Shown: positions 1-6,802 of the stretch, in pieces
Position numbering within the stretch: position 1 is the stretch's first letter
Layout of the letters: each line of letters starts with the position of its first letter
NCBI GenBank assembly: GCA_023420745.1
Contig: JAEZVQ010000045.1
Coordinates: 1 to 10,238 of the forward strand
From: Actinomycetes bacterium
GTDB taxonomy: Bacteria > Actinomycetota > Actinomycetes > Actinomycetales > Actinomycetaceae
DNA length: 10,238 nucleotides
Direction of reading: 5' to 3'
Translations under genes and position numbers: made by a program
Notes under the pieces: generated by a model
Told to the model about the DNA's origin: nothing
Databases searched by the model: none
Seen by the model: only the letters and a program-made list of their open reading frames with translations

Positions 1-656
1 TCGCCGACTGCTCGCTCCCACCCGTCGTCGATTTGGAGCACGTCGAATCCGGCGTCGCGCGCCGCCCCAATCTCTGACTCAATATCGGCTGCAGTGACCT
101 CTTCAAAATACGAGTACCACGACGACCACACCGCATATGCCGGACGCGGCTGGGCCTCAAGCTCCCGAGCCAGGCGACGCGCATACTCGGCAAAGCAGCG
201 ACATTCCTCGCCCGCAATGATGAAGTACCGATGGTTCTTCGTTGCCTTCCCAGCGCCGTTTACCGCGTCGATGTCGCGGGCGAGAATCGTCGCTTCGGTG
301 AGATCGAACACCGCAGTATCGCGTTCAAGCGATCCGATCAGGAGGCAGCGCTCACCTCCGATGTCGAGTGCTGTCACCATGTAGGAGCGGTGAACAGCAT
401 CGGTGTCGGTGGTCGCATCCTCTGCGGTGGCGGTTCGCTCGGGTTTATTCCACACCCGCCATGGGGCGCGTCCGAGGTGCCACCACGCAGTGGGAGACCA
501 TGAGTTCCACCCGTGCCGGTAGTACCCGCATTTGCCGAGCGTATGTGAGATCGTCAACTCGGTTGCGGATACCTCCGTGCCAGTGTCGTCGATGAGAATC
601 GTCTCATCACCGGCCAGCGTCACCGCGGTGTCGGCAACGTTGAGAGTGAATTTCAT
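1..656 (-). CDS. GH36 alpha-galactosidase, N-terminal 218 residues (partial, runs off left edge)
   Basis: Probable alpha-galactosidase that hydrolyses terminal alpha-galactosides, presumably on oligosaccharides imported by the ABC transporter encoded upstream. The frame is open from an ATG at 656-654 to the window edge. Visible family features are the N-terminal beta-sandwich motif GYYRHGWNSWSP (residues 44-55), the start of the catalytic barrel at VWSSWYSYFEEVT (176-188), and VLQIDDGWE (206-214), whose paired Asp residues (210-211) are typical of GH36. The catalytic nucleophile and acid/base lie in the missing part. There is no signal peptide, so the enzyme should be cytoplasmic. A G-rich ribosome site (GGGGGAG, 666-660) precedes the start. 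It is the fourth gene of the operon, 79 bp after the sugar-binding protein. GH36 also contains raffinose synthases and N-acetylgalactosaminidases, so the exact substrate is open. Confidence 0.88.
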   Translation of the reverse strand, partial: MKFTLNVADTAVTLAGDETILIDDTGTEVSATELTISHTLGKCGYYRHGWNSWSPTAWWHLGRAPWRVWNKPERTATAEDATTDTDAVHRSYMVTALDIGGERCLLIGSLERDTAVFDLTEATILARDIDAVNGAGKATKNHRYFIIAGEECRCFAEYARRLARELEAQPRPAYAVWSSWYSYFEEVTAADIESEIGAARDAGFDVLQIDDGWERAVG

Positions 657-735
657 GGTCTCCCCCTGGTGTGATGCTCGCGCTTGGTGTGGTGCTCGCG
701 CTGTTGACGGCAACTCGCGCGAGTACGCGCGTGCG
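657..735 (-). repeat. Intergenic tandem repeat and 12-bp palindrome between binding-protein and GH36 genes
   Basis: This 79-bp gap holds two adjacent 18-bp units, TGGTGTGATGCTCGCGCT (667-684) and TGGTGTGGTGCTCGCGCT (685-702), which differ at one base. Next to them is a perfect palindrome, ACTCGCGCGAGT (713-724). The first repeat unit abuts the ribosome site of the GH36 gene. No U-run follows the palindrome on the minus strand, so it is a poor intrinsic terminator. It could be a regulator site, an mRNA processing or stabilising hairpin, or neutral sequence. The repeat itself is certain but its role is unknown. Confidence 0.6.
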
Positions 736-2100
736 TTACTTCCCTGAGTCTGCGAGCAGCGCGTTGACGGTGGTGTTGAGCTCAGCGAGTGCCGGCCCCG
801 GCTCCACTTGACCGCGTTCGATCTTCTCGATCACCACGTCGGCTTCTGAGTTGATCTCGTCGGCTTTGAACGTGATCGGGTAAAACGACAGTGCGTTCGG
901 ATCGACGGTGATGTCGATAAACGCAGAAACGTCAACCCCGGCTTTCGCATGCGCGTCAGCGGCAGCTTGCGACTGTTCCTTCAATGACGGGAACACTACG
1001 GCTTCGCTGGCAATCACCGACTGGCAATCAGCCGAAGTGAGGTAGCGAACCCACTGCCACGCCTCGTCAGGATGCTTGGAATCGCGAGTAATCGACGGTG
1101 CGATACCGTTAATGATGGTCTTGCGACCCTCCGGCCCGGCGGGGAGCGGTGCGAATGCGAACTTCTGTGCCGTCGACTTCGACCAGGTGTTGATCCGCCA
1201 CGATCCGTCCGGCACAATCGCCGCTTTATTTTGCTCCATCATCGGCTCGAGACCGAGGTTACCCGCCTGCTCGACCGGCGTGACATAGCCTGCTTCAATC
1301 TGCTTTTGCCACCACGTTAGCGCCTCAGCGAGTTTCGGATCATCGAGGTTATAGTGCGTGCCAAACGGGTTTTTGTCGAGGTAGTTAAATCCGTTAGACA
1401 ACGCCAGCCACGACCACGGTCCTTGACCGACGACACCGCCACCAGCCTCCAGACCCCAGCCGTAGGTCTCCACCTTCGTCTTGTCGAAGCCCGGCTCATC
1501 ACCACGCACACCGTTAGCATCAATGGTGAGGTGCGCGATCATCTTGCCAAACGTCCCACCGTCGCTCGGGTTCCACGCAAGATCCTTGAGATCGTCCGCA
1601 CTGTAGCCCGCCTTCTCAATGTCATCGACGTTGTAAACCAGCGCGATAGTGTCCCAGTCCTGAGGGATACCGAAGCGCTGACCGTCGTACACCCACAGGT
1701 CAGGTAGCTGACCCATGTAGTCGTCGAAGTTCACCGGATCCTTCTCTAAGTAGGGAGCGAGGTCGACGAGGACACCTTTGCTCGCCAGCTCAGGGTAATG
1801 AGCCACGTGGTTGGTGATGACGTCGGGAGCGTTGCCGGCGTTCAAGCTGATGGTGAGATTCTGCCAGTAGTCATCCCACCCCTTCTGCTCGATGGTGACG
1901 CCGATTCCCGTTTTCTCGGTGAAGTCGGCAGCGCACTTTTCGTAAGCGGCTTTCTGGTTCGGATCCCACAGCGAGTAGGTGAGAGTGACGCCGGAAGCCG
2001 ACGATCCGCCCCCGTTGTCATCGAGGTTGGATGGCGCGCAGGCGCCGAGCGTCATCGCGAGCGCCACCGCGGAGGCGGCAGCAACAATGGTGCGTCTCAT
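736..2100 (-). CDS. Extracellular sugar-binding lipoprotein of a CUT1 ABC transporter (family 1 SBP)
   Basis: Captures an oligosaccharide at the outer face of the membrane and passes it to the two permeases encoded just upstream. The 454-residue length fits SBP_bac_1 proteins. A short basic start (MRR), a hydrophobic stretch and the lipobox LGAC mark a type II signal peptide, with the lipidated Cys at residue 21. The family pattern is visible: YSLWDPNQKAAYEKCAADF near the mature start, GNAPDVI, YDGQRFGIPQDWDT, an Asn-Val-Asp hinge (LVYNVDD), DGSWRINTW, and APLPAGPEGRK followed by the C-terminal DEAWQWVRYL segment. A longer frame begins with TTG at 2115, but that codon overlaps the Shine-Dalgarno GGAG (2113-2110). 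The ATG at 2100, 9 bases after this site, is therefore preferred. The gene is third in the operon, after both permeases. The sugar specificity cannot be read from sequence. Confidence 0.93.
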   Translation of the reverse strand: MRRTIVAAASAVALAMTLGACAPSNLDDNGGGSSASGVTLTYSLWDPNQKAAYEKCAADFTEKTGIGVTIEQKGWDDYWQNLTISLNAGNAPDVITNHVAHYPELASKGVLVDLAPYLEKDPVNFDDYMGQLPDLWVYDGQRFGIPQDWDTIALVYNVDDIEKAGYSADDLKDLAWNPSDGGTFGKMIAHLTIDANGVRGDEPGFDKTKVETYGWGLEAGGGVVGQGPWSWLALSNGFNYLDKNPFGTHYNLDDPKLAEALTWWQKQIEAGYVTPVEQAGNLGLEPMMEQNKAAIVPDGSWRINTWSKSTAQKFAFAPLPAGPEGRKTIINGIAPSITRDSKHPDEAWQWVRYLTSADCQSVIASEAVVFPSLKEQSQAAADAHAKAGVDVSAFIDITVDPNALSFYPITFKADEINSEADVVIEKIERGQVEPGPALAELNTTVNALLADSGK

Positions 2101-2171
2101 CAGTGTTTTCTCCAATCTTGTGTGTGTTCAAACGTGTGACATCAGGTAGACAGTGCGGTCGTGATCGTGCG
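2101..2171 (-). other. 71-bp intergenic gap between MalG-type permease and binding protein
   Basis: The gap holds the binding-protein ribosome site and a CA/GT-rich stretch around 2118-2140. No convincing terminator hairpin or promoter was found, so read-through from the permease genes is the likely route of expression. Confidence 0.4.
2110..2113 (-). promoter_or_regulatory. Ribosome binding site that sets the start of the sugar-binding lipoprotein
   Basis: GGAG lies 9 bases before the ATG at 2100. It falls inside the possible five-codon TTG extension, and no ribosome site precedes that TTG. This decides for the ATG start. Confidence 0.7.
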
Positions 2172-3083
2172 CTATTTCGCGGAGGTCAATCCAATCGAGG
2201 ACACGATCGTCTTGCCGAAGATGAGGAGGATCAACAGCATCGGCAAAGTCTGGAGGGTGGCTGCCGCCATCAACCCCGCCCAGTCCGGGCGAGTCGAGGG
2301 CGAAGCCTGCTGGAATGCAGCAAGCCCCACGTTGAGCAGCCGCACGTAGTGCGACTGCCCCACGAGTTGGGGCCAGAGGTATTCGTTCCACGCGAACACC
2401 GCTTGGATAATGGCCACCGTGGTGATCGGGCCGCGCATCATCGGCACCACGATCTGCGAAAACACCCGCCAGTGCCCGGCACCATCGAGTTTTGCTGCTT
2501 CCTCAACCTCGCGAGGCACGTTGAAGAAGAACTGCCGGAGGAAGAAGATCGCAAAGGGTGAGACGAAGACGTAGGGTGCGAGCAGACCGGCAAAGGTGTT
2601 GAGTAAACCGAGTTCTTTAATCAGTACAAAGTTCGGCAACACGATAAAGATCGGTGGGATCATCATTCCCGTGAGCAGTGTGGCAAAAATCGCGTCGCGT
2701 CCAGGGAAGCGCAGCCGCGCGAACGCGTAAGCCGCAGCCGATGAGGACAGCACCTGGCCGGAAACGAGAACGAGGGTGAAGATCGCCGAGTTGCGCAGGT
2801 AGAGCCAAAAGTACATCTTCGCCCCGGAGCCACCGGCAGCGAGATCCTCCGCCGTCGAAGCAAAGCCGAGGACGCGTTTGAAGTTCACCCACGTCGCTCC
2901 CGGCGGGACGAGTGAGTAGTCGCCGGAAAAGATCTCAGCATTTGGGGTAAACGCGGTGCGGATCGCCCAGGCGAATGGCAGCAGCGTGATGACGACGAGG
3001 ATGATGAGGATCGCCCACCCGAAGAGGTGGCGGGGAACCCGGCGATTTGACCGTGCCCGTGTGGTGTGTGCCGTGGTAGTCAT
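2172..3083 (-). CDS. CUT1 sugar ABC transporter permease, MalG type
   Basis: Inner-membrane permease forming half of the translocation channel for the imported sugar. The 303-residue protein has a basic N-terminus (residues 9-19), a first membrane segment at about 21-41, then an extracytoplasmic loop. The remaining membrane segments start near residue 98, and the last is at about 278-292. The cytoplasmic EAA loop, which docks the ATPase, reads EEAAKLDGAGHWRVFSQIVVP (roughly 194-214) and keeps the conserved EAA-x3-G core. A short C-terminal tail ends in SAK, as in MalG-type subunits. Its start overlaps the stop of the preceding permease by one base (TAATG at 3085-3081), which suggests translational coupling. 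No ATPase gene is present in the window, so a shared MsiK-like ATPase encoded elsewhere is inferred. Confidence 0.93.
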   Translation of the reverse strand: MTTTAHTTRARSNRRVPRHLFGWAILIILVVITLLPFAWAIRTAFTPNAEIFSGDYSLVPPGATWVNFKRVLGFASTAEDLAAGGSGAKMYFWLYLRNSAIFTLVLVSGQVLSSSAAAYAFARLRFPGRDAIFATLLTGMMIPPIFIVLPNFVLIKELGLLNTFAGLLAPYVFVSPFAIFFLRQFFFNVPREVEEAAKLDGAGHWRVFSQIVVPMMRGPITTVAIIQAVFAWNEYLWPQLVGQSHYVRLLNVGLAAFQQASPSTRPDWAGLMAAATLQTLPMLLILLIFGKTIVSSIGLTSAK

Positions 3084-3973
3084 TAATCCAGATCCGTTTC
3101 CGTCGCTCGAGCCAACCGCATCTGCACCATCGTCATCGCAAGAATGATGAGTAGCAGCACCACCGCCATTGACGCGGCATAGCCCATCTGCCCCTGTTGG
3201 AAGGCTTTTTCATAGATATAGAAGTAGATCACTCGTGTTGATCCAACCGGTCCGCCTTTCGTGGCCACAGCAACCGTGTCGAAGATTTGGAACGAGCCGA
3301 TCACCGACACGATGACGACCATCGCAAGAACGGGGCGAACCAGTGGCAACGTGATCGTGAAGAAGGTGCGCCACGCACCCGATCCGTCAACCTCCGCCGC
3401 CTCGTAAATCATCTGCGGAATCATCTGCATCCCAGCGAAAATCAACAACGCGGTGTAGCCCATATTTCGCCACGAGTTCACGAGCGCAACCGTGTAGATG
3501 GCAAGGTCAGGATTCCCATAGAAAGCAATCGGGCCAACGTGGAAAAAGCCGATGATGTGGTTGAGAAGCCCGATATTTGGATCAAGAATAAAAAGCGTGA
3601 CCACCGCCACCGTGACGTTCGGGACGAGCCACGGCACGAGAAGAATCGAACGCAGCGCCGTCGATTGACACACCCTCTGCATCAATACCGCGATCCCTAA
3701 ACCGGACACTGTCTGGGTGGTGATATTGACGAGGACGTAAGTCACGGTCGTCAACAGCGCGTGATGAAAATGAGAGTCCTCAAGTAGTGCGCGGTAATTT
3801 GCAAAACCGACGAACACGGGATCGGACAGCAGATCCCAGTTCGTCACACTAATTTGGAGCCCTCGCGCCATCGGCAACAGGTAGAACACCGCAAAGCCGA
3901 AAATCGCAGGCAGGATGAACCAGATTGCGACCTTCCAGTCGCCGCTCGACCTTTGAGCACTTGCCATACCCAT
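3083..3973 (-). CDS. CUT1 sugar ABC transporter permease, MalF type (first gene of the operon)
   Basis: Inner-membrane permease that pairs with the MalG-type subunit to carry an oligosaccharide across the membrane. The 296-residue protein starts its first membrane segment at about 15-35 (WFILPAIFGFAVFYLLP) and has about six helices in all, the short form without the extra N-terminal helices of E. coli MalF. The cytoplasmic EAA loop is YEAAEVDGSGAWRTFFTITLP (190-210). The segment FDTVAVATKGGP (231-242) matches the usual (T)xGGP region of this family. Two starts are possible, the ATG at 3973 and a second in-frame ATG at 3967. A weak GGA precedes the first. The proximity of a promoter-like -10 box leaves a leaderless start at 3967 possible. 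The gene is divergent from the ROK regulator across 97 bp. Confidence 0.93.
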   Translation of the reverse strand: MGMASAQRSSGDWKVAIWFILPAIFGFAVFYLLPMARGLQISVTNWDLLSDPVFVGFANYRALLEDSHFHHALLTTVTYVLVNITTQTVSGLGIAVLMQRVCQSTALRSILLVPWLVPNVTVAVVTLFILDPNIGLLNHIIGFFHVGPIAFYGNPDLAIYTVALVNSWRNMGYTALLIFAGMQMIPQMIYEAAEVDGSGAWRTFFTITLPLVRPVLAMVVIVSVIGSFQIFDTVAVATKGGPVGSTRVIYFYIYEKAFQQGQMGYAASMAVVLLLIILAMTMVQMRLARATETDLD

Positions 3974-4003
3974 ATTATTCCGCTAGTTTCTTATGTATGT
4001 CAA
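3972..4003 (-). promoter_or_regulatory. Putative promoter of the permease / binding protein / GH36 operon
   Basis: On the minus strand a perfect -35 box, TTGACA (4003-3998), is followed by AT-rich -10 candidates: AATAAT (3979-3974, 18-bp spacing) or TAATAT (3977-3972, 20-bp spacing). The -10 region touches or overlaps the first ATG at 3973. Transcription would then begin at about the second ATG (3967), giving a leaderless or near-leaderless message. The -35 match is strong, but the exact -10 is uncertain. Confidence 0.45.
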
Positions 4004-4009
4004 GTACGT

Positions 4010-4048
4010 GGCGAGCCCGACACTCACAGCGACCCGATCCTGCTCGCC
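4010..4048. promoter_or_regulatory. Inverted repeat in the divergent regulatory region (possible ROK operator or leader hairpin)
   Basis: GGCGAGC (4010-4016) and GCTCGCC (4042-4048) form perfect 7-bp arms 25 bp apart, between the divergent ABC and ROK genes. The position would suit autoregulation by the ROK protein or a hairpin in its mRNA leader. The arms are GC-rich and do not resemble the AT-rich NagC/Mlc operator type, so the assignment is tentative. Confidence 0.3.
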
Positions 4049-4070
4049 CACCCGCTACTGAGGAGGAGCG

Positions 4071-5261
4071 ATGAGCACTGCCCCCACGTCAGCGGCACGA
4101 CGAATCCAACGACGCACAAATATGGCGGCAGCGCTGCGCACCATCCTCAACGGTCCATCAACAATCACCGAACTCGCAACTACAATCGACTTAACCCGCC
4201 CCGCCGCTGAAGCAGTTGCTCACGATCTCCACAAAATCGGGTGGATCAGCCCCACTGCCCCACCGTCAGACACACGCACGCTCGGCCGGCCAGCAACCTA
4301 CTGGGGACTGTCAGCCCACGCGGGCAACGTCCACGCCATCGACATTGGCGGACGCCACGTCAGCGTCGCCACCGCCACCATCGACGGCACGATCCACGCT
4401 CTCGACCGCGTTGAAGTGAGCCCAGATGCCACAATGGATCACCGTCTCAACACCGCTTTTTCCCTCGTCGACGCCCAGCGCAGCAACGACACCACGACAC
4501 ATCGGTGCGTCGTCTCAACCCCCGGTATCCACCACGATGGAATCGTCACCTACTACGGTGGTACCGGGATTCGTGGGCTCCAAGGTTTCGCCCTTCAACA
4601 CCGCGTCCAAGAGCAACTCAACATCCCCACTCTCACCGTCGGCGACTGCGCACTCGGTGCACGCGGTGAAAGCTGGAACGGCGCAGCAAAAGGATTTCGT
4701 GACGTCGTGTACATCCTCGCCGGACACCGCACCGGCGCCGCCACCGTCATCGACGGGCGTGCCCATCTTGGATTTGCCTCGTCAGCGGGGTTGATCGGCG
4801 AACTCCCCGCCCTGCACTGGCGTGACCTTGAAGCTGAGACTTTCGCCGTCGGGCTCTACCACGGCACCGCCCCCACACGCGACATCATCTTTACCGAAGC
4901 GCAAGCGGGCAATACGACCGCCCTCGCCGCGGTCGCCACCTACGCGCGCACCCTCGCCCAAGGCGCAGCCGCAATGATCCTTGCGATTGCCCCGCAAGCA
5001 GTTGTTATCGGCGGTCAGTATTCCGCTTATGCTGACCTCTTTCTCACGGACTTTACTCGTGAACTCGAACGTATCTGCCCGTTCATGCCCGAGATCCTCA
5101 CCTCCACTCTCGGAGCAGATGCCGTCGTTATCGGCGGGGTGAGCTACGCACTCGATTCCATCTACGACGCACTCACACATGCCGCACTCAACACCGGCTA
5201 TTTCCCCTCCGCACACGAACCGGTGCCACTAGCGCCGCGCGACGTGACTACCGACAGCTAA
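4071..5261 (+). CDS. ROK-family transcriptional regulator (probable repressor of the glycan locus)
   Basis: Predicted sugar-responsive DNA-binding protein of 396 residues, in the usual range for ROK repressors. Residues about 8-70 form a winged helix-turn-helix (AALRTILNGPSTITELATTI, then a recognition-helix-like DLTRPAAEAVAHDLHKIGWI), followed by the linker motif GRPATYWGL. The ROK domain begins at VHAIDIGGRHVSVATATIDG. The core segment GDCALGARGES stands where sugar kinases of the family have an Asn-Asp pair. The usual CxCGx2C zinc motif after the sugar-binding Glu/His region is absent, and only one Cys is seen in that neighbourhood. The protein is therefore read as a regulator without kinase activity. 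AGGAGGAG (4061-4068) is a strong ribosome site before the ATG. It is divergent from the ABC operon and lies 35 bp before the GH16 gene, probably co-transcribed with it. The effector is likely a product of the locus (inference). Confidence 0.9.
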   Translation: MSTAPTSAARRIQRRTNMAAALRTILNGPSTITELATTIDLTRPAAEAVAHDLHKIGWISPTAPPSDTRTLGRPATYWGLSAHAGNVHAIDIGGRHVSVATATIDGTIHALDRVEVSPDATMDHRLNTAFSLVDAQRSNDTTTHRCVVSTPGIHHDGIVTYYGGTGIRGLQGFALQHRVQEQLNIPTLTVGDCALGARGESWNGAAKGFRDVVYILAGHRTGAATVIDGRAHLGFASSAGLIGELPALHWRDLEAETFAVGLYHGTAPTRDIIFTEAQAGNTTALAAVATYARTLAQGAAAMILAIAPQAVVIGGQYSAYADLFLTDFTRELERICPFMPEILTSTLGADAVVIGGVSYALDSIYDALTHAALNTGYFPSAHEPVPLAPRDVTTDS

Positions 5262-5296
5262 CTTCACACACTCCTCCCTCACACGAAAGGAAAACA

Positions 5297-6631
5297 ATGA
5301 TGTTTCAGCAACGAACACGGGCGAGGCGCCACCTCACCCTCGGTATCACCACAGCAATAGCAACAGCACTCACACTCACCGTCCTCACAGGATTCACCAT
5401 GCCAAGCGTCCACGCCCACGGTGCACTACCACCCGATCCCGCAGAGATTACCGACCCGACCACCCCGCCACTGCCTGGCTACGTCCTCACCGCATCCGAT
5501 GAATTCAACGGCGACGATATCAATCGCCAACTCTTCACCGACTCCTACCTGCCGCACTGGTCAACGTCGGAAGGGACAAAAGCGCACTACGAGGTCTCCA
5601 ACGGCACCCTCAAACTGCGCATCGACGAAGGACAACAGCCATGGGATCCCGAACACGATTCCGATACCAAAGTGTCGTCAATCCAAACGTTCAACAAAGA
5701 TTACATTCACCGGTGGACGAACTACCGCGACGTTGCGCGCAACACCGTGCCGTTCCGCGGATTTATCCAGAAATACGGGTACTTCGAAATCCGTGCGAAA
5801 GCGGCACCCGGTGGCGGCGTCCATTCAGCATGGTGGATGACCGGAGTCAATCAAGACGTCGCCGAAGGTGTGAACCGCCAAGCACGCCAATCCGGCGAAC
5901 TCGACATTTTCGAAATCCTCGGGCGCAATGGCGGTAAAGAAGCACGAATGACGGTTCACCCGTGGGGCGACAAACTCAACCTCGGACTGACGTTCACCAC
6001 CGGGCTGTTTGGTGACGGCAGCGACTACACCTCCGCTTGGCACGTCTACGGATGCGAGTGGACGCCCGAAGCGATTCACCTCTACGTCGACGGCACGCTC
6101 GTGGCGACACGCAACAAGCGCATCGACTACCCGATGATGATGTATCTCGGTGTGTACGAAAAACCGCAGCCAATATCGTGGACGGGGCCGTTCGACTCCT
6201 CAACCCCATACCCCAAGACTTTTGAAGTCGACTATATGCGCGCCTACCAAAAAGCCGATACGCTGCCGATGACGATGCGGATCAACGACGGGTATCTGCG
6301 CGGGGCGACGGTTGCTGAACGCGACTGGACTCGCTGGCTGGGCGGTGCCGGCAACGACGCCACACTCACGAATGTGTGGGCACCCAAAGACGGAAACTAC
6401 GAGCTTGAGATCAGCTACCGCAGCGGCACCGACCGCGACCTCACGGTCACGATCAACGGCGAGGATCGCGAATTCACCGCGCTGAACTCCGGCTCATTCA
6501 CCGGCGACCCCGAATACATCACCTTCACCACTGCGCTGCACGCCGGATGGAATACCGTCACGGTGTCGAACCCGACCGGGCCGGCACCCGACCTCGGAAC
6601 ACTGACCGTGCGCTACGACACCATCCCCTAG
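5297..6631 (+). CDS. Secreted GH16 endo-glycanase with a C-terminal carbohydrate-binding-like domain
   Basis: Predicted extracellular retaining endo-beta-glycanase. The 444-residue protein has a Sec signal peptide with an Arg-rich start, a hydrophobic core and a likely cut after VHA (residue 40). The catalytic jelly roll spans about 61-319: YVLTASDEFNG at its start, a Trp-rich strand (HSAWWMTG), the active-site motif ELDIFE with nucleophile, helper and acid/base candidates E201, D203 and E206, then WHVYGCEWTPEAIHLYVDG and FEVDYMRAYQK. The ExDxxE spacing is the beta-bulge form found in laminarinases, agarases, carrageenases and endo-beta-galactosidases, not the ExDxE form of lichenases. Residues about 322-444 look like a CBM6/CBM35-style beta-sandwich (NVWAPKDGNYELEISYRSG, TVTINGEDREF, AGWNTVTV). 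No LPXTG anchor is present. Ribosome site AAAGGA lies 5 bases before ATG 5297, and a second ATG at 5300 is possible. The gene follows the ROK gene closely. The substrate is not determined. Confidence 0.88.
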   Translation: MMFQQRTRARRHLTLGITTAIATALTLTVLTGFTMPSVHAHGALPPDPAEITDPTTPPLPGYVLTASDEFNGDDINRQLFTDSYLPHWSTSEGTKAHYEVSNGTLKLRIDEGQQPWDPEHDSDTKVSSIQTFNKDYIHRWTNYRDVARNTVPFRGFIQKYGYFEIRAKAAPGGGVHSAWWMTGVNQDVAEGVNRQARQSGELDIFEILGRNGGKEARMTVHPWGDKLNLGLTFTTGLFGDGSDYTSAWHVYGCEWTPEAIHLYVDGTLVATRNKRIDYPMMMYLGVYEKPQPISWTGPFDSSTPYPKTFEVDYMRAYQKADTLPMTMRINDGYLRGATVAERDWTRWLGGAGNDATLTNVWAPKDGNYELEISYRSGTDRDLTVTINGEDREFTALNSGSFTGDPEYITFTTALHAGWNTVTVSNPTGPAPDLGTLTVRYDTIP

Positions 6632-6659
6632 CATCCCGCTGACAGATCGACAATATGCG

Positions 6660-6700
6660 AACCATGGCTCCGCGTGGGTTTCACGTGGAGCCATGGTTTT
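6660..6700 (+). terminator. Intrinsic terminator after the GH16 gene
   Basis: The 17-base arms at 6660-6676 and 6682-6698 pair fully, with one G-U wobble (6672 with 6686), around the five-base loop GGTTT. TT follows at once, so the RNA reads UUUU across the stem base and tail. It lies 28 bp after the GH16 stop and closes the ROK-GH16 transcript. The A/T-flanked symmetric stem could in part work in both directions, but the gene on the right is co-directional, so only plus-strand use is needed. Confidence 0.85.
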
Positions 6701-6785
6701 CACACAGTCGCACCAACCGCCCCCTCACCGCCACGATAAACGACGGTAGTTTGTCGATTTCCGCGCATATCTCGAGCAGATCCGC

Positions 6786-6791
6786 TACACT
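6786..6791 (+). promoter_or_regulatory. Putative -10 box of the kinase promoter
   Basis: TACACT fits the TANNNT pattern of actinobacterial sigma-A promoters. Transcription would begin near 6798, just ahead of the 14-bp palindrome. No good -35 match sits 16-18 bp upstream, so the call rests on the -10 sequence and its position. Confidence 0.4.
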
Positions 6792-6802
6792 CAACACCAG
6801 AA

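Noticed and set aside
634..641. CAACGTTG near the start of the GH36 gene as a LacI operator
   Set aside because: Only 8 bp are palindromic and the site lies inside coding sequence. The same octamer recurs inside the kinase gene (about 8134-8141).
713..724. The 12-bp palindrome as an intrinsic terminator between binding-protein and GH36 genes
   Set aside because: No U-run follows on the minus strand, and the stem has no loop-forming centre of normal size.
2101..2115. Five-codon TTG-initiated extension of the sugar-binding protein
   Set aside because: The TTG overlaps the Shine-Dalgarno GGAG that fits the ATG at 2100, and nothing resembling a ribosome site precedes it.
2031..2561. 176-codon open frame on the plus strand opposite the permease and binding-protein genes
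   Set aside because: Its Arg/His-rich composition is typical of an antisense shadow, and it crosses two genes and their gap.
4782..5216. 144-codon open frame on the minus strand inside the ROK gene
   Set aside because: It is a mirror of the strongly supported ROK frame. It is Cys/Gly-rich, has no recognisable domain and no ribosome site. Such frames are common in GC-rich DNA.
5891..5914. Calling the GH16 enzyme a lichenase
   Set aside because: The active-site spacing is ExDxxE (beta-bulge), whereas lichenases have ExDxE. A more exact substrate cannot be read by eye.
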